Origin: Amanita rubescens | Taxonomy: Eukaryota; Basidiomycota; Agaricomycetes; Agaricales; Amanitaceae | Assembly: GCA_015039365.1 (NCBI GenBank) | Contig: WION01000007.1 | Span: 496,001 to 560,000, forward strand | Length of the DNA: 64,000 nucleotides | Reading direction: 5' to 3' | Notes under the pieces: generated by a model | The model's input: only the letters and a program-made list of their open reading frames with translations | Told to the model about the DNA's origin: nothing | The model's database searches: none | Program-made: the position numbers and the translations under genes | Part shown: piece after piece, positions 27,381 through 38,149 of the stretch | How positions within the stretch are numbered: the stretch's first letter is position 1 | Layout: each line of letters starts with the position of its first letter

Positions 27381-28385
27381 ATGGCTGCATTTCGTTCGGA
27401 TCAAATAGCTAGGAAACCATATAGCGTCGGTGCTCATTTTCTTCACATACGACGCGAAAAACTTACCCTGGTGCTCACCGCAGCGCCCTGCAACTCGTGG
27501 TGCAGACAGCAAGTGGCTACATGACAAAGGTTCGGCAGGCCCCGCCAACGGAGCGTCAAAGCCTGCCCCAGCTGCCAGCGTCAACAGCAAAATTGTCGTG
27601 TCTAATTTGCACTACGAAATCACCCCAAAAGACTTAGCGGTATGGTTGCATTCATTTTTCCGTTCCCCACGCATGCTAATTAGTTTTCTCACAGGCCATA
27701 TTTGGCCAGATTGGAACGCTCGTTCGCGAGCCACTAATTAGGGTACGACCCACCCCGAACTTAACGTGAAAGAGAACCAATGCGAACTGTCGACTCTTGT
27801 TAATTCGTGTTAAAAAGTACGACCGCAGCGGCCGTTCTTCGGGAACAGCAATTATTTCATTTGAAACCCCTGCGGAGGCTACGAGGGCGAAGAAGCAATT
27901 CGATGGTATCTTGGCCAAGGGTAATGCCTTTTTCCCCTACGTCGCCTGGCCGCATTGGCCCATAAAGAAGATATTGATCGAATATTTAGGACAGCCCATG
28001 TCCATTGTCTATGATACCCCTCCGCCCGTTCGACCAGCGAGACGTTCAGCAAGCGCCCCGCAGTCCCTCCTCAATAGAATTCAAAAGCCACCCCTGTTGG
28101 ATAGGTTAAGTCGTGATGATACTGCAGTCAAGACACCAGCTGCTGCTGCGTAAGTATTCCCTTGAAGTCTTTTATTTCGTCCCCAACAGCTGTACATTTA
28201 GAAAAGGCACCGTCGGCCCAATTCGTTCGAGGGTTCGAGGTCCCAAGCCAAGAAGGGATCCAAAGAAGCCTAAGACTGCTGAAGAGTTGGATAAGGAGCT
28301 CGATGCCTTTATGGGTGATGCTGAACCTGCCAGTGCCTCAGCTGCACCAGCGACGACTGGTCAGGAAGACGTTGAGATGTCTTGA
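27381..28385 (+). CDS. Yra1/ALY-REF mRNA export adaptor
   Basis: Nuclear RRM protein that couples spliced mRNA to the export receptor as part of TREX. The RRM is spread over four exons: KIVVSNLHYEITPKDLA, AIFGQIGTLVREPLIR, YDRSGRSSGTAIISFETP with ATRAKKQFDGILAKG, then QPMSIVYDTPPP. The C-terminal part is GPIRSRVRGPKPRRDPKKP followed by AEELDKELDAFMGDAE, the usual REF C-terminal motif, and the stop is at 28383-28385. The N-terminus is less certain: ATG 27381 (MAAFRSDQIARKPYS) joined by a poor GTCGGT donor to ATRGADSKWLHDKG. The N-terminal UAP56-binding motif seen in yeast Yra1 is not evident, so an upstream exon may be missing. Confidence 0.85.
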
Positions 28386-28535
28386 GGCGCGCGTTTGATG
28401 GATTTGGTTTTCCTTTTGCGTCGATATATGATTACTTTAGCTGTACGATATATTATTCAATCACTCTCTCATCTTCATATAAATTTATGCGATGCCTTAA
28501 AGCTTTGGTCTGGATTGATCCGTTTAACCTGATTC

Positions 28536-29462
28536 ATGTCACTCCAAACGGCGCTGAGAGGCCAGAAGAATGCTCTGCGCAAGGCTGTGCGTGCAATTCT
28601 TCGTGAGCTTCCTTTATCATCCATAGATGACCAATGTTGGTGTTTTTCACGCTTCCTTCGCTACATATGAGCTTGACTACCTACCCATACAGCGCGAGCG
28701 GTGGCGGCACACGTCATTTCATCCCCATTCTTTGCTCGTTCCAAGACACTAAGCTGTTATCTGAGCATGCCGAGCGGAGAACTATGCACTGATACCCTGA
28801 TATCATCAATTTTACAATCCGGTGAGTAACCTGTCCCGCTCCAGGAGATGAAAAGAATAAACAATTCTCAAGATAAGACGCTATTTGTACCGAGGATTGA
28901 GTCGATGGACGGACAAATGGACTTTGTGAGACTCTATGATAATGATGATCTTTCTTCGTTACCCAGTGGGATGTGGGGTATAAAAGAGCCAGGAAGAGAA
29001 TGGCAGGGAAGTGCTCGGTCAAGTGGTGCGTCCCGTGCTATATAAGTCATCATGGGCTAACATATATACATTAACGAAGTTATGGGCACTAGTTGCGAGC
29101 CGCTAGATTTGATTCTGCTCCCGGGTATGCGTCCCCCCGTCTCCAACCTTTTACGATAAGGTCCATTCATGCGATCAGGTCTCGCCTTTGACCGCAGTTT
29201 GTCTCGTCTCGGGCACGGCAAAGGGTTCTACGATCGATTCATCCGAAAATACGTCTCGAGCGGGCGTCAACGTCCTATCTTAGGTGCGTCCCTGAGACGC
29301 GATTGCAGCTTGCCGCTGACCATGGGTCCAGTTGGATTGGCGCTCCGAGAACAACTGCTGGGATCCGGCAAAGTTCCAACGGAAGAGACCGACTGGAAGA
29401 TGGATTTGGTCGTGACGCCAGATGGTATCATTGGAGATATAGAAAGAGTTCTGCAGAACTAA
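28536..29462 (+). CDS. 5-formyltetrahydrofolate cyclo-ligase
   Basis: Folate enzyme that converts 5-formyl-THF to 5,10-methenyl-THF with ATP. ATG 28536 begins MSLQTALRGQKNALRKAVR. Later exons carry AHVISSPFFARSKTLSCYLS, KTLFVPRIESMDGQMDFV, GMWGIKEPGREWQG, CEPLDLILLPG and the ATP/folate signature SRLGHGKGFYDRFIRKYV, ending near DLVVTPDGIIGDIERVL, stop 29460-29462. Five exons, all joins in frame. Length about 240 residues, normal for eukaryotic MTHFS. It follows Yra1 by 150 bp on the same strand. Confidence 0.93.
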
Positions 29463-29943
29463 TAGAAAATCAAGTCGTATGAATACTCTATGTAGGCTGC
29501 AGCTTGAGCCCGATTGTTAGTATCGGCTAATAGTATGATTATTCTGGAATGTGTTACTATTAGCGAGTAGGACAAGCAAGAAATCATTGAGATGGACACC
29601 CCTTTAGAGAAATATCAGTCTTAGACTATCACCATATGCGTAGAATTAATAGCACCTGCTACCTTATAATAATATGGGCGTGGGAACTATACCCGCCGAC
29701 CAAGCTAAATACAAAAGTCGGTTTGGGTGGTTAGAAATAGTTCATACAACTATTGGCAGCAGCCGAGTCAACAATAAGACAATCCCCTCGCCTTTTACTA
29801 GGGGATTCCGTGGTGACTCGGCATCTAATGTTGCCTTACAATCTTTGGAACCCCGCACTCTTCGAGGGCTGCTGTTTATTTCTTCTTTTCTTTTTCCCAT
29901 TTATTTTTATTTTTTAAAAAATGCATCACATGGATTTCTAATA
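29463..29943. other. intergenic between convergent genes
   Basis: 3' regions of the cyclo-ligase gene and AIP1. Contains T-rich runs (29878-29920) that could act in 3' end formation for the plus-strand gene. A 142-codon plus-strand frame (29674-30102) runs into AIP1 coding sequence and is not supported. Confidence 0.5.
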
Positions 29944-32579
29944 TTACGCAGGTACGATGTTATGGAAAGTGACCTCCCATGTCCTAACACAACCGTCTGC
30001 TCCCGCGCTGGCGAGCTTCCCGCTCTTGCCCGTCGACTCCCCCAGCCAAAGGACAACGTTGATACCACCTGGCCCTGCATTTCGGATCGGAATGTTCTTT
30101 AGTGGCTTGACGACGCTGAAAATGCAGATATGCGTGTCCAACGATCCTGATGCGCAGTGCAAGGAGTCGGCGGTCCATGCAAATGAGTTAATACGTGCAG
30201 AGTGGAACGACCAACGCATCGTTACAAGCTGAAACGCAGTAATTAGCATGTGGTGTCGACAAGACGGTAGTAAACGCACCTTCTTTTCCGTGGCACTGAA
30301 CAATGCTATACGTCCAGTTGACTTGGGGAGAGCACAATTAGCTGCGGTCGAATATGCAAAGGAACACTTACGTCGCCCGACGCGATTAATTTGCCATCCG
30401 GAGAGAAGGAAAGCGCTGAGATAGTACTGGTATTGCCTTCTAGCACGCCTGCCTCTTTAAGCACTTTACCATCCCAGTCATATAATCGGACTTTACGGTC
30501 CTTTGTAATAGTTAGCATTATCCTGAATTATGATAACTAGGTAACCCACGTCTCCAACTGCTACAAGGGCGCCAGAAGTTGATACAGCTCCAGGGGTGTA
30601 CGATGTCTTCGTCTCATGCACCTTCTGGTTCGACCTAAAGGCTTCGATCCCATTTTGTTCAATCACAAACACAGTGTCGTCTTCTGCTACAGTTACAGAC
30701 TTTGGCTGTGAATTCAGTTTCGTTGCTGCTTGTCTAGTGTCACAGTCATCAGCAGCTCTCGATTCAAGGACAGGATAACCAACTTACATGAAACTTAGGC
30801 TGCTGCTGCTATCGATCTCTCGGACATGATCATCATAGCCGACGCTATAGATTGTGCTAGTCTTGGATGAGGCAGCCACCCCGACTACGAGGTTGCTGTG
30901 TCCTTGTCCCTCTACATATTTCGTCTCATTGTCAAATGAAAACACGCGTCCGTCTGCACAACCACCAATAAACGTGTCGGAGCTGATCGGTACAGCCGCT
31001 GTTATGGCCTTTTGAGGTGCCTGTACATAATCCACTTCAATCATAGAAAAGAAGTTCCGCGTAATCAACACTCACCACGAGCACACGTACGGGTTTGTCT
31101 CCCGTCCTTGGATCAAAGACATTCAGATCCCCGTTGAGCGACAAGGATACAAACTCGTTCTCCTCACTCCATACGTTCCCAACCTGCTGGTCGCCTATGC
31201 TATTCCCTAATGACCAAGTATTGACAACTTTCCGAGTTTCTACGTCCCCTTGATACGCATGTCAGAGTTTGCAAAGTATGAGAATGATTCAATAGGCGTA
31301 CAGAGTTTGACTGAACAATCCGCCGCGGAAGTGACGAAGGATTTACTGTCGATACTCCATGTGCATGCCATCTTCAAGTTCAAATGAGTTTTATCCTTCA
31401 AGAAGCGGGTTCCGACATACAATGCTTCCTTCATGTGGACTGTCAGTCACTTCATGTAGAACGTCACCCGTCTTTCCATCGTACAGGAAAATCTTTGAAT
31501 CGGATCCGACACTGGCAAAGACGTTGCCTGAGGGAGCGTAGCGAACGTCTTGCACGAATTTGGTGTGCGTCTTGAGAGTCTGAGAGAAAATAAATAACTC
31601 AAGCTCGACCGAAAAAGTAAGCGACGTGGATTAACCTTTTCATACTTATACGGTGCTCCTACAGATCATTGAGCGCAGAGGGAGGACTTTCTTATCATGT
31701 GCTCTTACCATGATAAAACAGGACCTGCCCGTCGTCTCCGCCCGTCGCAGGCCCTGAAAGGCCTGTCTGGTCGCATAGAAACTGCATTAATAGGCTAGGA
31801 TACATGGTTAATAAACATAGATGTTGAAAGTGAACTCTATTTACCTTGCTGTGGCCCATGATCTCTCCGACCGATGATCCAGTCTCCATCAGAAAGGCAT
31901 GTCCAAATCTAACGAAGGCCAGAGTCGATGAACAGTCCTATTCTTATGATGAACACGAACTTACTTCTCTCGTCCATTTCCGACAGCAATGATACGCTTG
32001 CTCTCTCCATCCCATGCGAGATCATGACTACGATGTGGACGATTAACCTAATATCAAACGAGCGCACAGATTCGACATACATCGGCCCAGATATGACTTT
32101 GTATTCTCCCTTGAGTACATTGTCCTGGCCAACCGTGTCCCAGATGCGTACTGTCTCCGAAGGTCGTTATCTCATCCTGGTATTGTCAAACAAGAAACCC
32201 ACCAGTCCCGGATGTGTCAGCGGATGCGCAGTAGAAGCCTGATGGCGAGATGCGGGCTACAGTCGTTGGATGCACATGTTCTGAATACGCAAGCGCGGGG
32301 GATGCATTCTGGTTGTTCAAACGCGGCCAGATTCAGAACAATAGCAAGCTTCGCTACGCTTTGGAAAGACTTACCTTAGTGTCGCGGATCTACCAGTGAA
32401 AACGTTAGTTTGGATTGTGTGGGAGATAGTACAGCAAGGGTCACGGCATGAAGGGACGTACAATGATCGTCTTCCCATTAGCGTAGACGATCTTACCCTT
32501 GGAAGCGCTTAGCTTTGTCGATGTGCCTCTGGTGGTGTTGGGATTAGCGGGCAAAAGTCCAACAAACTTGGAAGACATG
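29944..32579 (-). CDS. AIP1: actin-interacting protein 1 (WD40 protein, cofilin cofactor)
   Basis: Cytoplasmic WD40 protein that works with cofilin to take apart actin filaments. ATG 32579 gives MSSKFVGLLPANPNTTRGTS, the family start. Many short exons follow. WD repeat segments are recognisable along the length: ISPSGFYCASADTSG, TGSSVGEIMGHSKVN, LNLKMACTWSIDSKSFVTSA, CTPIESFSY, GGCADGRVFSFDN, KDRKVRLYDWDGKVLKE, TISALSFSPDGKLIASGDV, NSFAWTADSLHCASGSLDTH and the final GADGCVRTWEV. Stop 29944-29946. The two seven-bladed propellers of the family need about 600 residues, which fits the 2.6-kb span. Head-to-tail with ERG6, 130 bp apart. Confidence 0.9.
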
Positions 32580-32709
32580 GTATAGATTCCTTCTGCAGAC
32601 GCGTCTCATCAAAGTCACACAAGTGCGGGTATATTAGCTAGTGGTTTAACTCTAGATAGGTAGAACTAAAGTATAAACTATTTCTGAAAAACATCGAAAG
32701 CCGGCCTCG

Positions 32710-33964
32710 CTAATTTTTGGGTTTCCGAGAGATGACTAGGTACATAGGTGTGAAGAGCTGGAAAACACAAGTCAGGCGCATTGCCAATGGTCGGCGGGAC
32801 GAGACCATACCTTTGTTTGACCACCCTTGACGAGGGATAAAGCTGCCACCTTCAGCGACTCGCTAACATCATGCGTGCCCTTGGGAAGAACACCAAACCA
32901 TTCCATCACCCGTATGGCATTGTGGCTGACCAACTGTCCACTCCAACTCATTCGCCAAACAGTGAAGTAGTCCCAGAAAGTTTGCGCTTTTGTGATATCA
33001 CCCTCCAAAGGATAATACCAGGGCACTGGGTCTGATCGCTCAGCCAAATCCTCCTCATGTTCAATCTCGAATCCAACAGTTTTAAGTGCCTGGCGAGCTA
33101 GCCGCAACGGTCGCATTTCAGGAATTCCGTTTCCGAGCTCAAGTTGATGAGCGAGCTCTTTATGCTCTGGGATAGACGGGTCCCAAGCATCCGTCATACA
33201 CCATTCGTAGACACCGAACTTTCGGTAAACATATTAATCGTTGCCTTATGGACTAAAACTGAACATACCACACCACCGGGCTTCAAAACCTTGAAAATTT
33301 CTGAATAGACGCCTTCCCATGTGGGTGCATGGACAGTGGCCTCGATTGCGTAGACTTTTCGTGAGAAGTTAGATAGAACATTGTACGACACATAGATACC
33401 ATACCTGCATCGAAATAATTTTCGCCAAATTGCTCAGACAACTTCATGAAGTCACCCTTTACGAATGTGACTTGATTCTCCAAACCAGCTCGCTTGGTAT
33501 ATTTCCTAGCACGCTGGATTTGGAAATCATTGTTGTTCAGGCCAATAACTTGAGCATCCGAGAATTGGGCAATCTCACGCGCCGGCCCTCCGACGCCACA
33601 ACCAACATCGAGGACGCGCATACCGGGACGAAGAATCATATGCGAGGAGAGATAATGTTCGTGCCTTGCAAGAGAAGCTAGGAATGCCTCGCCCTTGTAA
33701 AACCGGGAGAAATGGAAAGATTGACTCCAGCCGTACTCGTACAAATCGGTGGCACCATCATAGTAACCTATTGAAAGCGTTAAACGATGCGGAATTTTTT
33801 TTTATGACGATCAAACCATGCATACCATTGACGACGTCCGTATAGCTCTGGAGCCGCTTCTCATTGTCGTCTGATCTTTCTTGGTTCGGATCCTTATTCC
33901 AGAACTTCGTGTAGTTCTCCACACGGCTTTCGATACGACCATCAGCACGTTGGATTGTAGACAT
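32710..33964 (-). CDS. ERG6: sterol 24-C-methyltransferase
   Basis: Ergosterol-pathway methyltransferase that uses S-adenosylmethionine to methylate the sterol side chain. ATG 33964 gives [20 protein letters not shown]. Domain order: NYTKFWNK, then [20 protein letters not shown] (sterol-binding region), SAM motif [66 protein letters not shown], the C-terminal sterol-MT domain with [20 protein letters not shown] and [12 protein letters not shown], and a last short exon [15 protein letters not shown] with stop 32710-32712. About six exons. All family motifs are intact, so it should be active; location expected at ER or lipid droplets. Confidence 0.96.
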
Positions 33965-34544
33965 TTTTAGACCTGCAAGAAGAACAAGTTTCGCAAGCGT
34001 ATGACAATGCCTTGAAGGCGTTGTCAGATGATAAAAAAAGAGAAGGTACACGTAGAGAGCACGAAGAACTCACTAGGAAGGAACGGTAGAGATGGGAGTT
34101 AAAGAAAGACGAGAAGCTCTAAAGCCAAGTTATAATTTACTGAAGAATCAGGTCATTCTTTTTTTAGTTGAATTTCTCGCGTTATGCGTCACGCGCTGCG
34201 CACGGCCAAAGAAAAAACATCCTCGAAATTGAATACTAGTGCTGTCCTTCCCAGTTTCTTCAGTCGCAATCCAGCTGAAGGTTTTAACTGTTCCTGAAAA
34301 CAGAAACAAGAGGCCAAGCTTGGCCGCCATACTCACAAAAATGCATAAACGCTTTTTCCATTTTCGCACGACTTCATCGCGGTTCCCACACTCACAGTAC
34401 AGCAAATGAGTTCAACCGCGAAATCGAATCAAAGGAATGTCTGCTACGCCATAGTCGTGAGGTTATACTATGCAAATATCTAACACAGTCCTCGGACGTC
34501 CGATGGTGTATAGGGGTTTCACAACAAGTCCCTTAGAGTAGAAA
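33965..34544. other. intergenic, ERG6 promoter and laccase 3' region
   Basis: No supported gene. An 85-codon minus-strand frame (34148-34405) has no recognisable domain. Confidence 0.5.
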
Positions 34545-36909
34545 CTAGGAAATATCGTTGACGGCGAACTGCTTCCCCGCGGTCAACGAATCCCAAGTGG
34601 GGCACAATTCTTTCCAAGCCTCTGTGACTATTTCGCTTTGACCTCCCGCCAACTGTCCTGGTACGTTCTCGGCAAAGACAACCGTTAGACCACTGTAACA
34701 TAACAATCTCAGTCTCAAGTCACTGCCACTTCACATAATACTCACGCTGCAAGATGATAGTTGATATGACAATGGAACATCCTTTGACAGAAGAGCTTCA
34801 GCAACCCTATATTCGGCAAAAAAATCGAAAGACTCTTACCAAGGGCCAGGTGTATTCGTCCTGAACCGGATCGTCACGGCATCGGTGGTCAGGCTACCGG
34901 TGTTGACAGTATCTCGGATTACCGGCCACTTAGTGTTAACGCGCGTGCTGCCGGCGCTGCGTACGACACCGAACTTGTGCTGCCATTTTACGCACATTAG
35001 ACGTGAACAACAAAGACGGTATAGAAACTTACACCATGTAAATGGAACGGATGCTATGGCAAACAAACGTCAGAGCTGACACACGGGTATGCTGGCAAGA
35101 TTACATACCGGAGCTGCTATACTTCCTCCTGGAATCGTCAGCTCGATCAAACTACCTCCAGGCAAAGGAATAACGGTTCCCGAGGGTAGAAGGTCAAACG
35201 GGCTCACGCCGTTCAAGATTTGCAATAAGATTGGTACAGATGGAGGAGTAAATTCCTGGCCGTTCATCGTAAATGCGGTGAATTCCGCGTTTATCCCGAT
35301 ATTAAGGGTAAGGCTAAGGTCTGGAGTCCCACCGAGATTCTGGGGAGGCGTAATTGACTAAGCAGGGCATTATCCAATCAATTATAATTAAGGGTTGAGC
35401 GCTGAGCGAGAATACGCACTATAAGATTCTGTTCTTGAAATAAAGTGGAGCCTGTCTGTGTAGTGGTTGGCTCTGCATCGGGTGCACCCGCGTATCGAAG
35501 GATAGCAGCATTGACTCCGTCCTCGTTGCTGGGTGTAGATCCCAGGATGAACGGCACTGCCCTGATCCCTGTGGAAGATCCAAATCAGCGTTCATGGTCT
35601 CTTTCTCAAAGCCACACTCACAATAGTTGCCAATAGACTGGTTAGCGTGCACAATGACAGAGACTCTCTGCCCTGTCCAAACCGTAACTACGTCTACTCT
35701 TTCAGTAGGTAGGGCTTCGGTGCCATCCGTTTCGATCACAGTCATCTTATGATCATCGATTGAGAAGTTAAAGCCTGCCACACATGCTATGTTGACTAGG
35801 CGGAAACGATATCGCAGCTTGGGCTGAACATTGACGACAGCAAGTGGCGACTTTGCACCGCCAGGGATACGTCCGAGGCCATTGATCAGGACCGTCTCAG
35901 GGTTTTGAAAATGGGCGAAAGCGTAAGGTGAAGGATTTTGATTCCTACAAGTGACGAATACATGAATAATGATAAGGTTAGGGGTCACAAAGACTTTACC
36001 AATCTGAGAGGGTGATCACAGTATTGGCTAATCACGAAGTGTGAGTCGATAAACAGGACATCGGATGGACCCTTACCATTATCAACATCATACAAAAAGT
36101 GAAGCGGATCTTTTGGATCTGTTCAGGATATTAATACCTCGCCTGCCCGAAACGGAAACCAAATACCGTATATGACAAGAGCACCTCTGCCATACGTTAT
36201 CAATACCATAAGCAGCTGCAGAAAAAGGTACCCACCTTAACCCATCACAGTATTGCGTCACGACATGTGAGTGATACCAGTATGTCCTGTACGAATGCCG
36301 GTATAAGTTATAGATCGAACTCGCCGTCAAGTCGCCTACCCAGAATCATAAAGGGTTATGTTGTATCTATCGGATCATCAGATGAAGTAAGGACATGCGG
36401 AAATCAAACAACGCACGTAAAATCATGACCAGGTGCAATAGGACACTGCGTAACCCACGTTGGACCATCCATCTCGGCCGTTCGTGGTTGGAATAGACCA
36501 TGCCAATGCTTTGGAACGCTTCAGAAATCTTTCGGCCACCGACTGGAAATAACACCCACGATAGAAGTCCCTTGCGCCATGGTGGTATCCGTCAATTGGT
36601 CGATAATCTTGATCTGAATTCACAAAGCACCTAAGCCTCAAGGCTCCATGGCGAAGGCGCTTGACATACCTGTACCGAATCACCCACGTTTCCTGTTATG
36701 AGAGGACCTGGAGTCTGCCCATTCACGACGACGGCGCTTTTCTATACATCAGGACCAACTTCCAGCACCGCGAGACGCGTGTAAGGGCCTCTCACCTTCT
36801 ACTAGGGTCCTCCATTTGGCGACACCTGTTGGTTGGTGATAGTAAACTCATATTGCGAAGACTTGCATAAAGCAGAAAGAGAAAGCGCAAATAGCAATGA
36901 CGCCAGCAT
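34545..36909 (-). CDS. laccase (multicopper oxidase)
   Basis: Secreted phenol oxidase. ATG 36909 gives a signal peptide ([15 protein letters not shown]), then [16 protein letters not shown]. All four copper-binding motifs are found across exons: HWHGLFQ followed by [36 protein letters not shown], and [12 protein letters not shown]. Between them are [68 protein letters not shown] and [19 protein letters not shown]. The residue ten after the type-1 copper Cys is Leu, a mid-potential axial type. Motif 4 has Tyr where most laccases have Trp (HCHIxWH). HPFHLHG is alone on a 21-nt exon (35033-35053). The first junction after NGGP is unusual: the codons that follow include TAG TAG, so a GTAGAA donor or another join must be used. 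Stop 34545-34547. Confidence 0.9.
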
Positions 36910-37631
36910 TCATGTCAGAAAGTGACACTTGCAAGCTGATGAAATGCTAGGTTGAAGAGATTTTTAAAGTAATAGCTAGCAATGGCGGTGCAAGCGAGAG
37001 AAATGGGGGAACGATGTTTCGGTGGATACGATCATTCACTGTTGACTTGAATATGTACTTGACTTCCGTGGCAAGGCGGTGTTAAAGTGGGCGCTCAATG
37101 TGTGAGGTATTCTCAGCGGGATGCCGTGATTTGATCAGCAACGGCTAGATGGGTACCACCAGGCGTCCTTAATTCGTGCCCGCAAAGGACCGTTTTGACA
37201 GGCACTACCAAATCGTTAGAAAGAGCATGACAAGGCTAGGGAGAAACTTGGCACTTTCGAACTTGACTCACTTGAGATTGCTGCAACAGTCTTGTAGAGA
37301 TAGTCAGGGTCACTAGGAATATTTTAAAGTAACCACGTCACAGCCCATGGGCGCTCAGAGGAGCACTAACCGGCCGGCAAGATATTTTGCTAGCTAGCCG
37401 GGACCGTACTGTTGATCGGAATGGTTTGGCCCTCAATTGACATTCGTTGCGTCTCAAGGGCAGGGCAGGATTTAGACAAATTCCCCATATGTGTATGCAC
37501 ATGCCTTGTGTACGTTAAAACCCTTGAATGCACTTGAGCATGCTGTAGGGCACGACTTAAAATATATCACGTTCTCATGTTCCTGTGGCGACCAGTATTG
37601 ACAGCCAGGAGAAGCAGGCACATAACCTGTC

Positions 37632-37683
37632 TTAACATGTTAACATGTTAACAGTCACCACCCGATAGGATAGGATAGGATAG
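37632..37683. repeat. palindromic TTAACATG repeats and GATAG pentamer run
   Basis: 37632-37652 has overlapping copies of TTAACATGTTAACATG, which is self-complementary. 37664-37683 has four copies of GATAG. Together they lie within 80 bp of the MITE. Confidence 0.65.
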
Positions 37684-37709
37684 TGAGTAGACGTCAGCGC
37701 ACAATACTA

Positions 37710-37888
37710 CAGTCAAACCTCTCCTAACCCATACCGGTCGAGAGTCACCTTTTTCTATGGGTCAAGAGGAAGTATGGGTTTTGAGGGGAGCTATTTCAGT
37801 TACACAAGCTCACTTGGGATCCCAGAAACCCTATGGGTTATGGGGGAGTATGGGTTGCAAGAGGTATGGGTTAGGAGAGGTTTGACTG
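37710..37888. mobile_element. 179-bp pogo/Tc1-type MITE with TA target duplication
   Basis: The ends are perfect 26-nt inverted repeats, beginning CAGTCAAACCTCTCCTAACC at 37710 and ending with its reverse complement at 37888. The element is flanked on both sides by TA (37708-37709 and 37889-37890). TA duplications and ends starting CAGTCAAACC are the signature of pogo/Fot1 elements in the Tc1/mariner group. The interior also holds diverged copies of the ATGGGTT-type end motif and has no open frame, so it depends on a transposase elsewhere. Confidence 0.85.
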
Positions 37889-38149
37889 TAACTAGATTGG
37901 AAGAGTAACCGAAAACAATGTCGTTGTGGAATGAAAAAAAATGCGACTTAAATCCTTCCACGGTATAGTTTTTGCATACGAAGCACAAGCACCATTCAAT
38001 CATTAATAGTTAGTGAAGAAAAAAAACATCATCATCAGTATTGTGCAAATAATGCACGGATCGTCAGAGTAGCAAAATAACAGCAACAGAACAACTGGTA
38101 AAACCGAATGAACGGAACGAACGAGGGATGCGCCTGGGCATTAAGAGAA

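Larger units (their letters stand above)
36910..38149. other. intergenic between laccase and Rrm4-like gene
   Basis: Laccase promoter at the left and the 3' end of the Rrm4-like gene at the right. Contains the MITE at 37710-37888 and two short simple repeats just before it. No coding signal; a 67-codon minus frame at 37800-38003 crosses the MITE and is spurious. Confidence 0.6.

Noticed and set aside
29674..30102. 142-codon plus-strand frame
   Set aside because: Runs antisense into the conserved last exon of AIP1 and has no recognisable domain.
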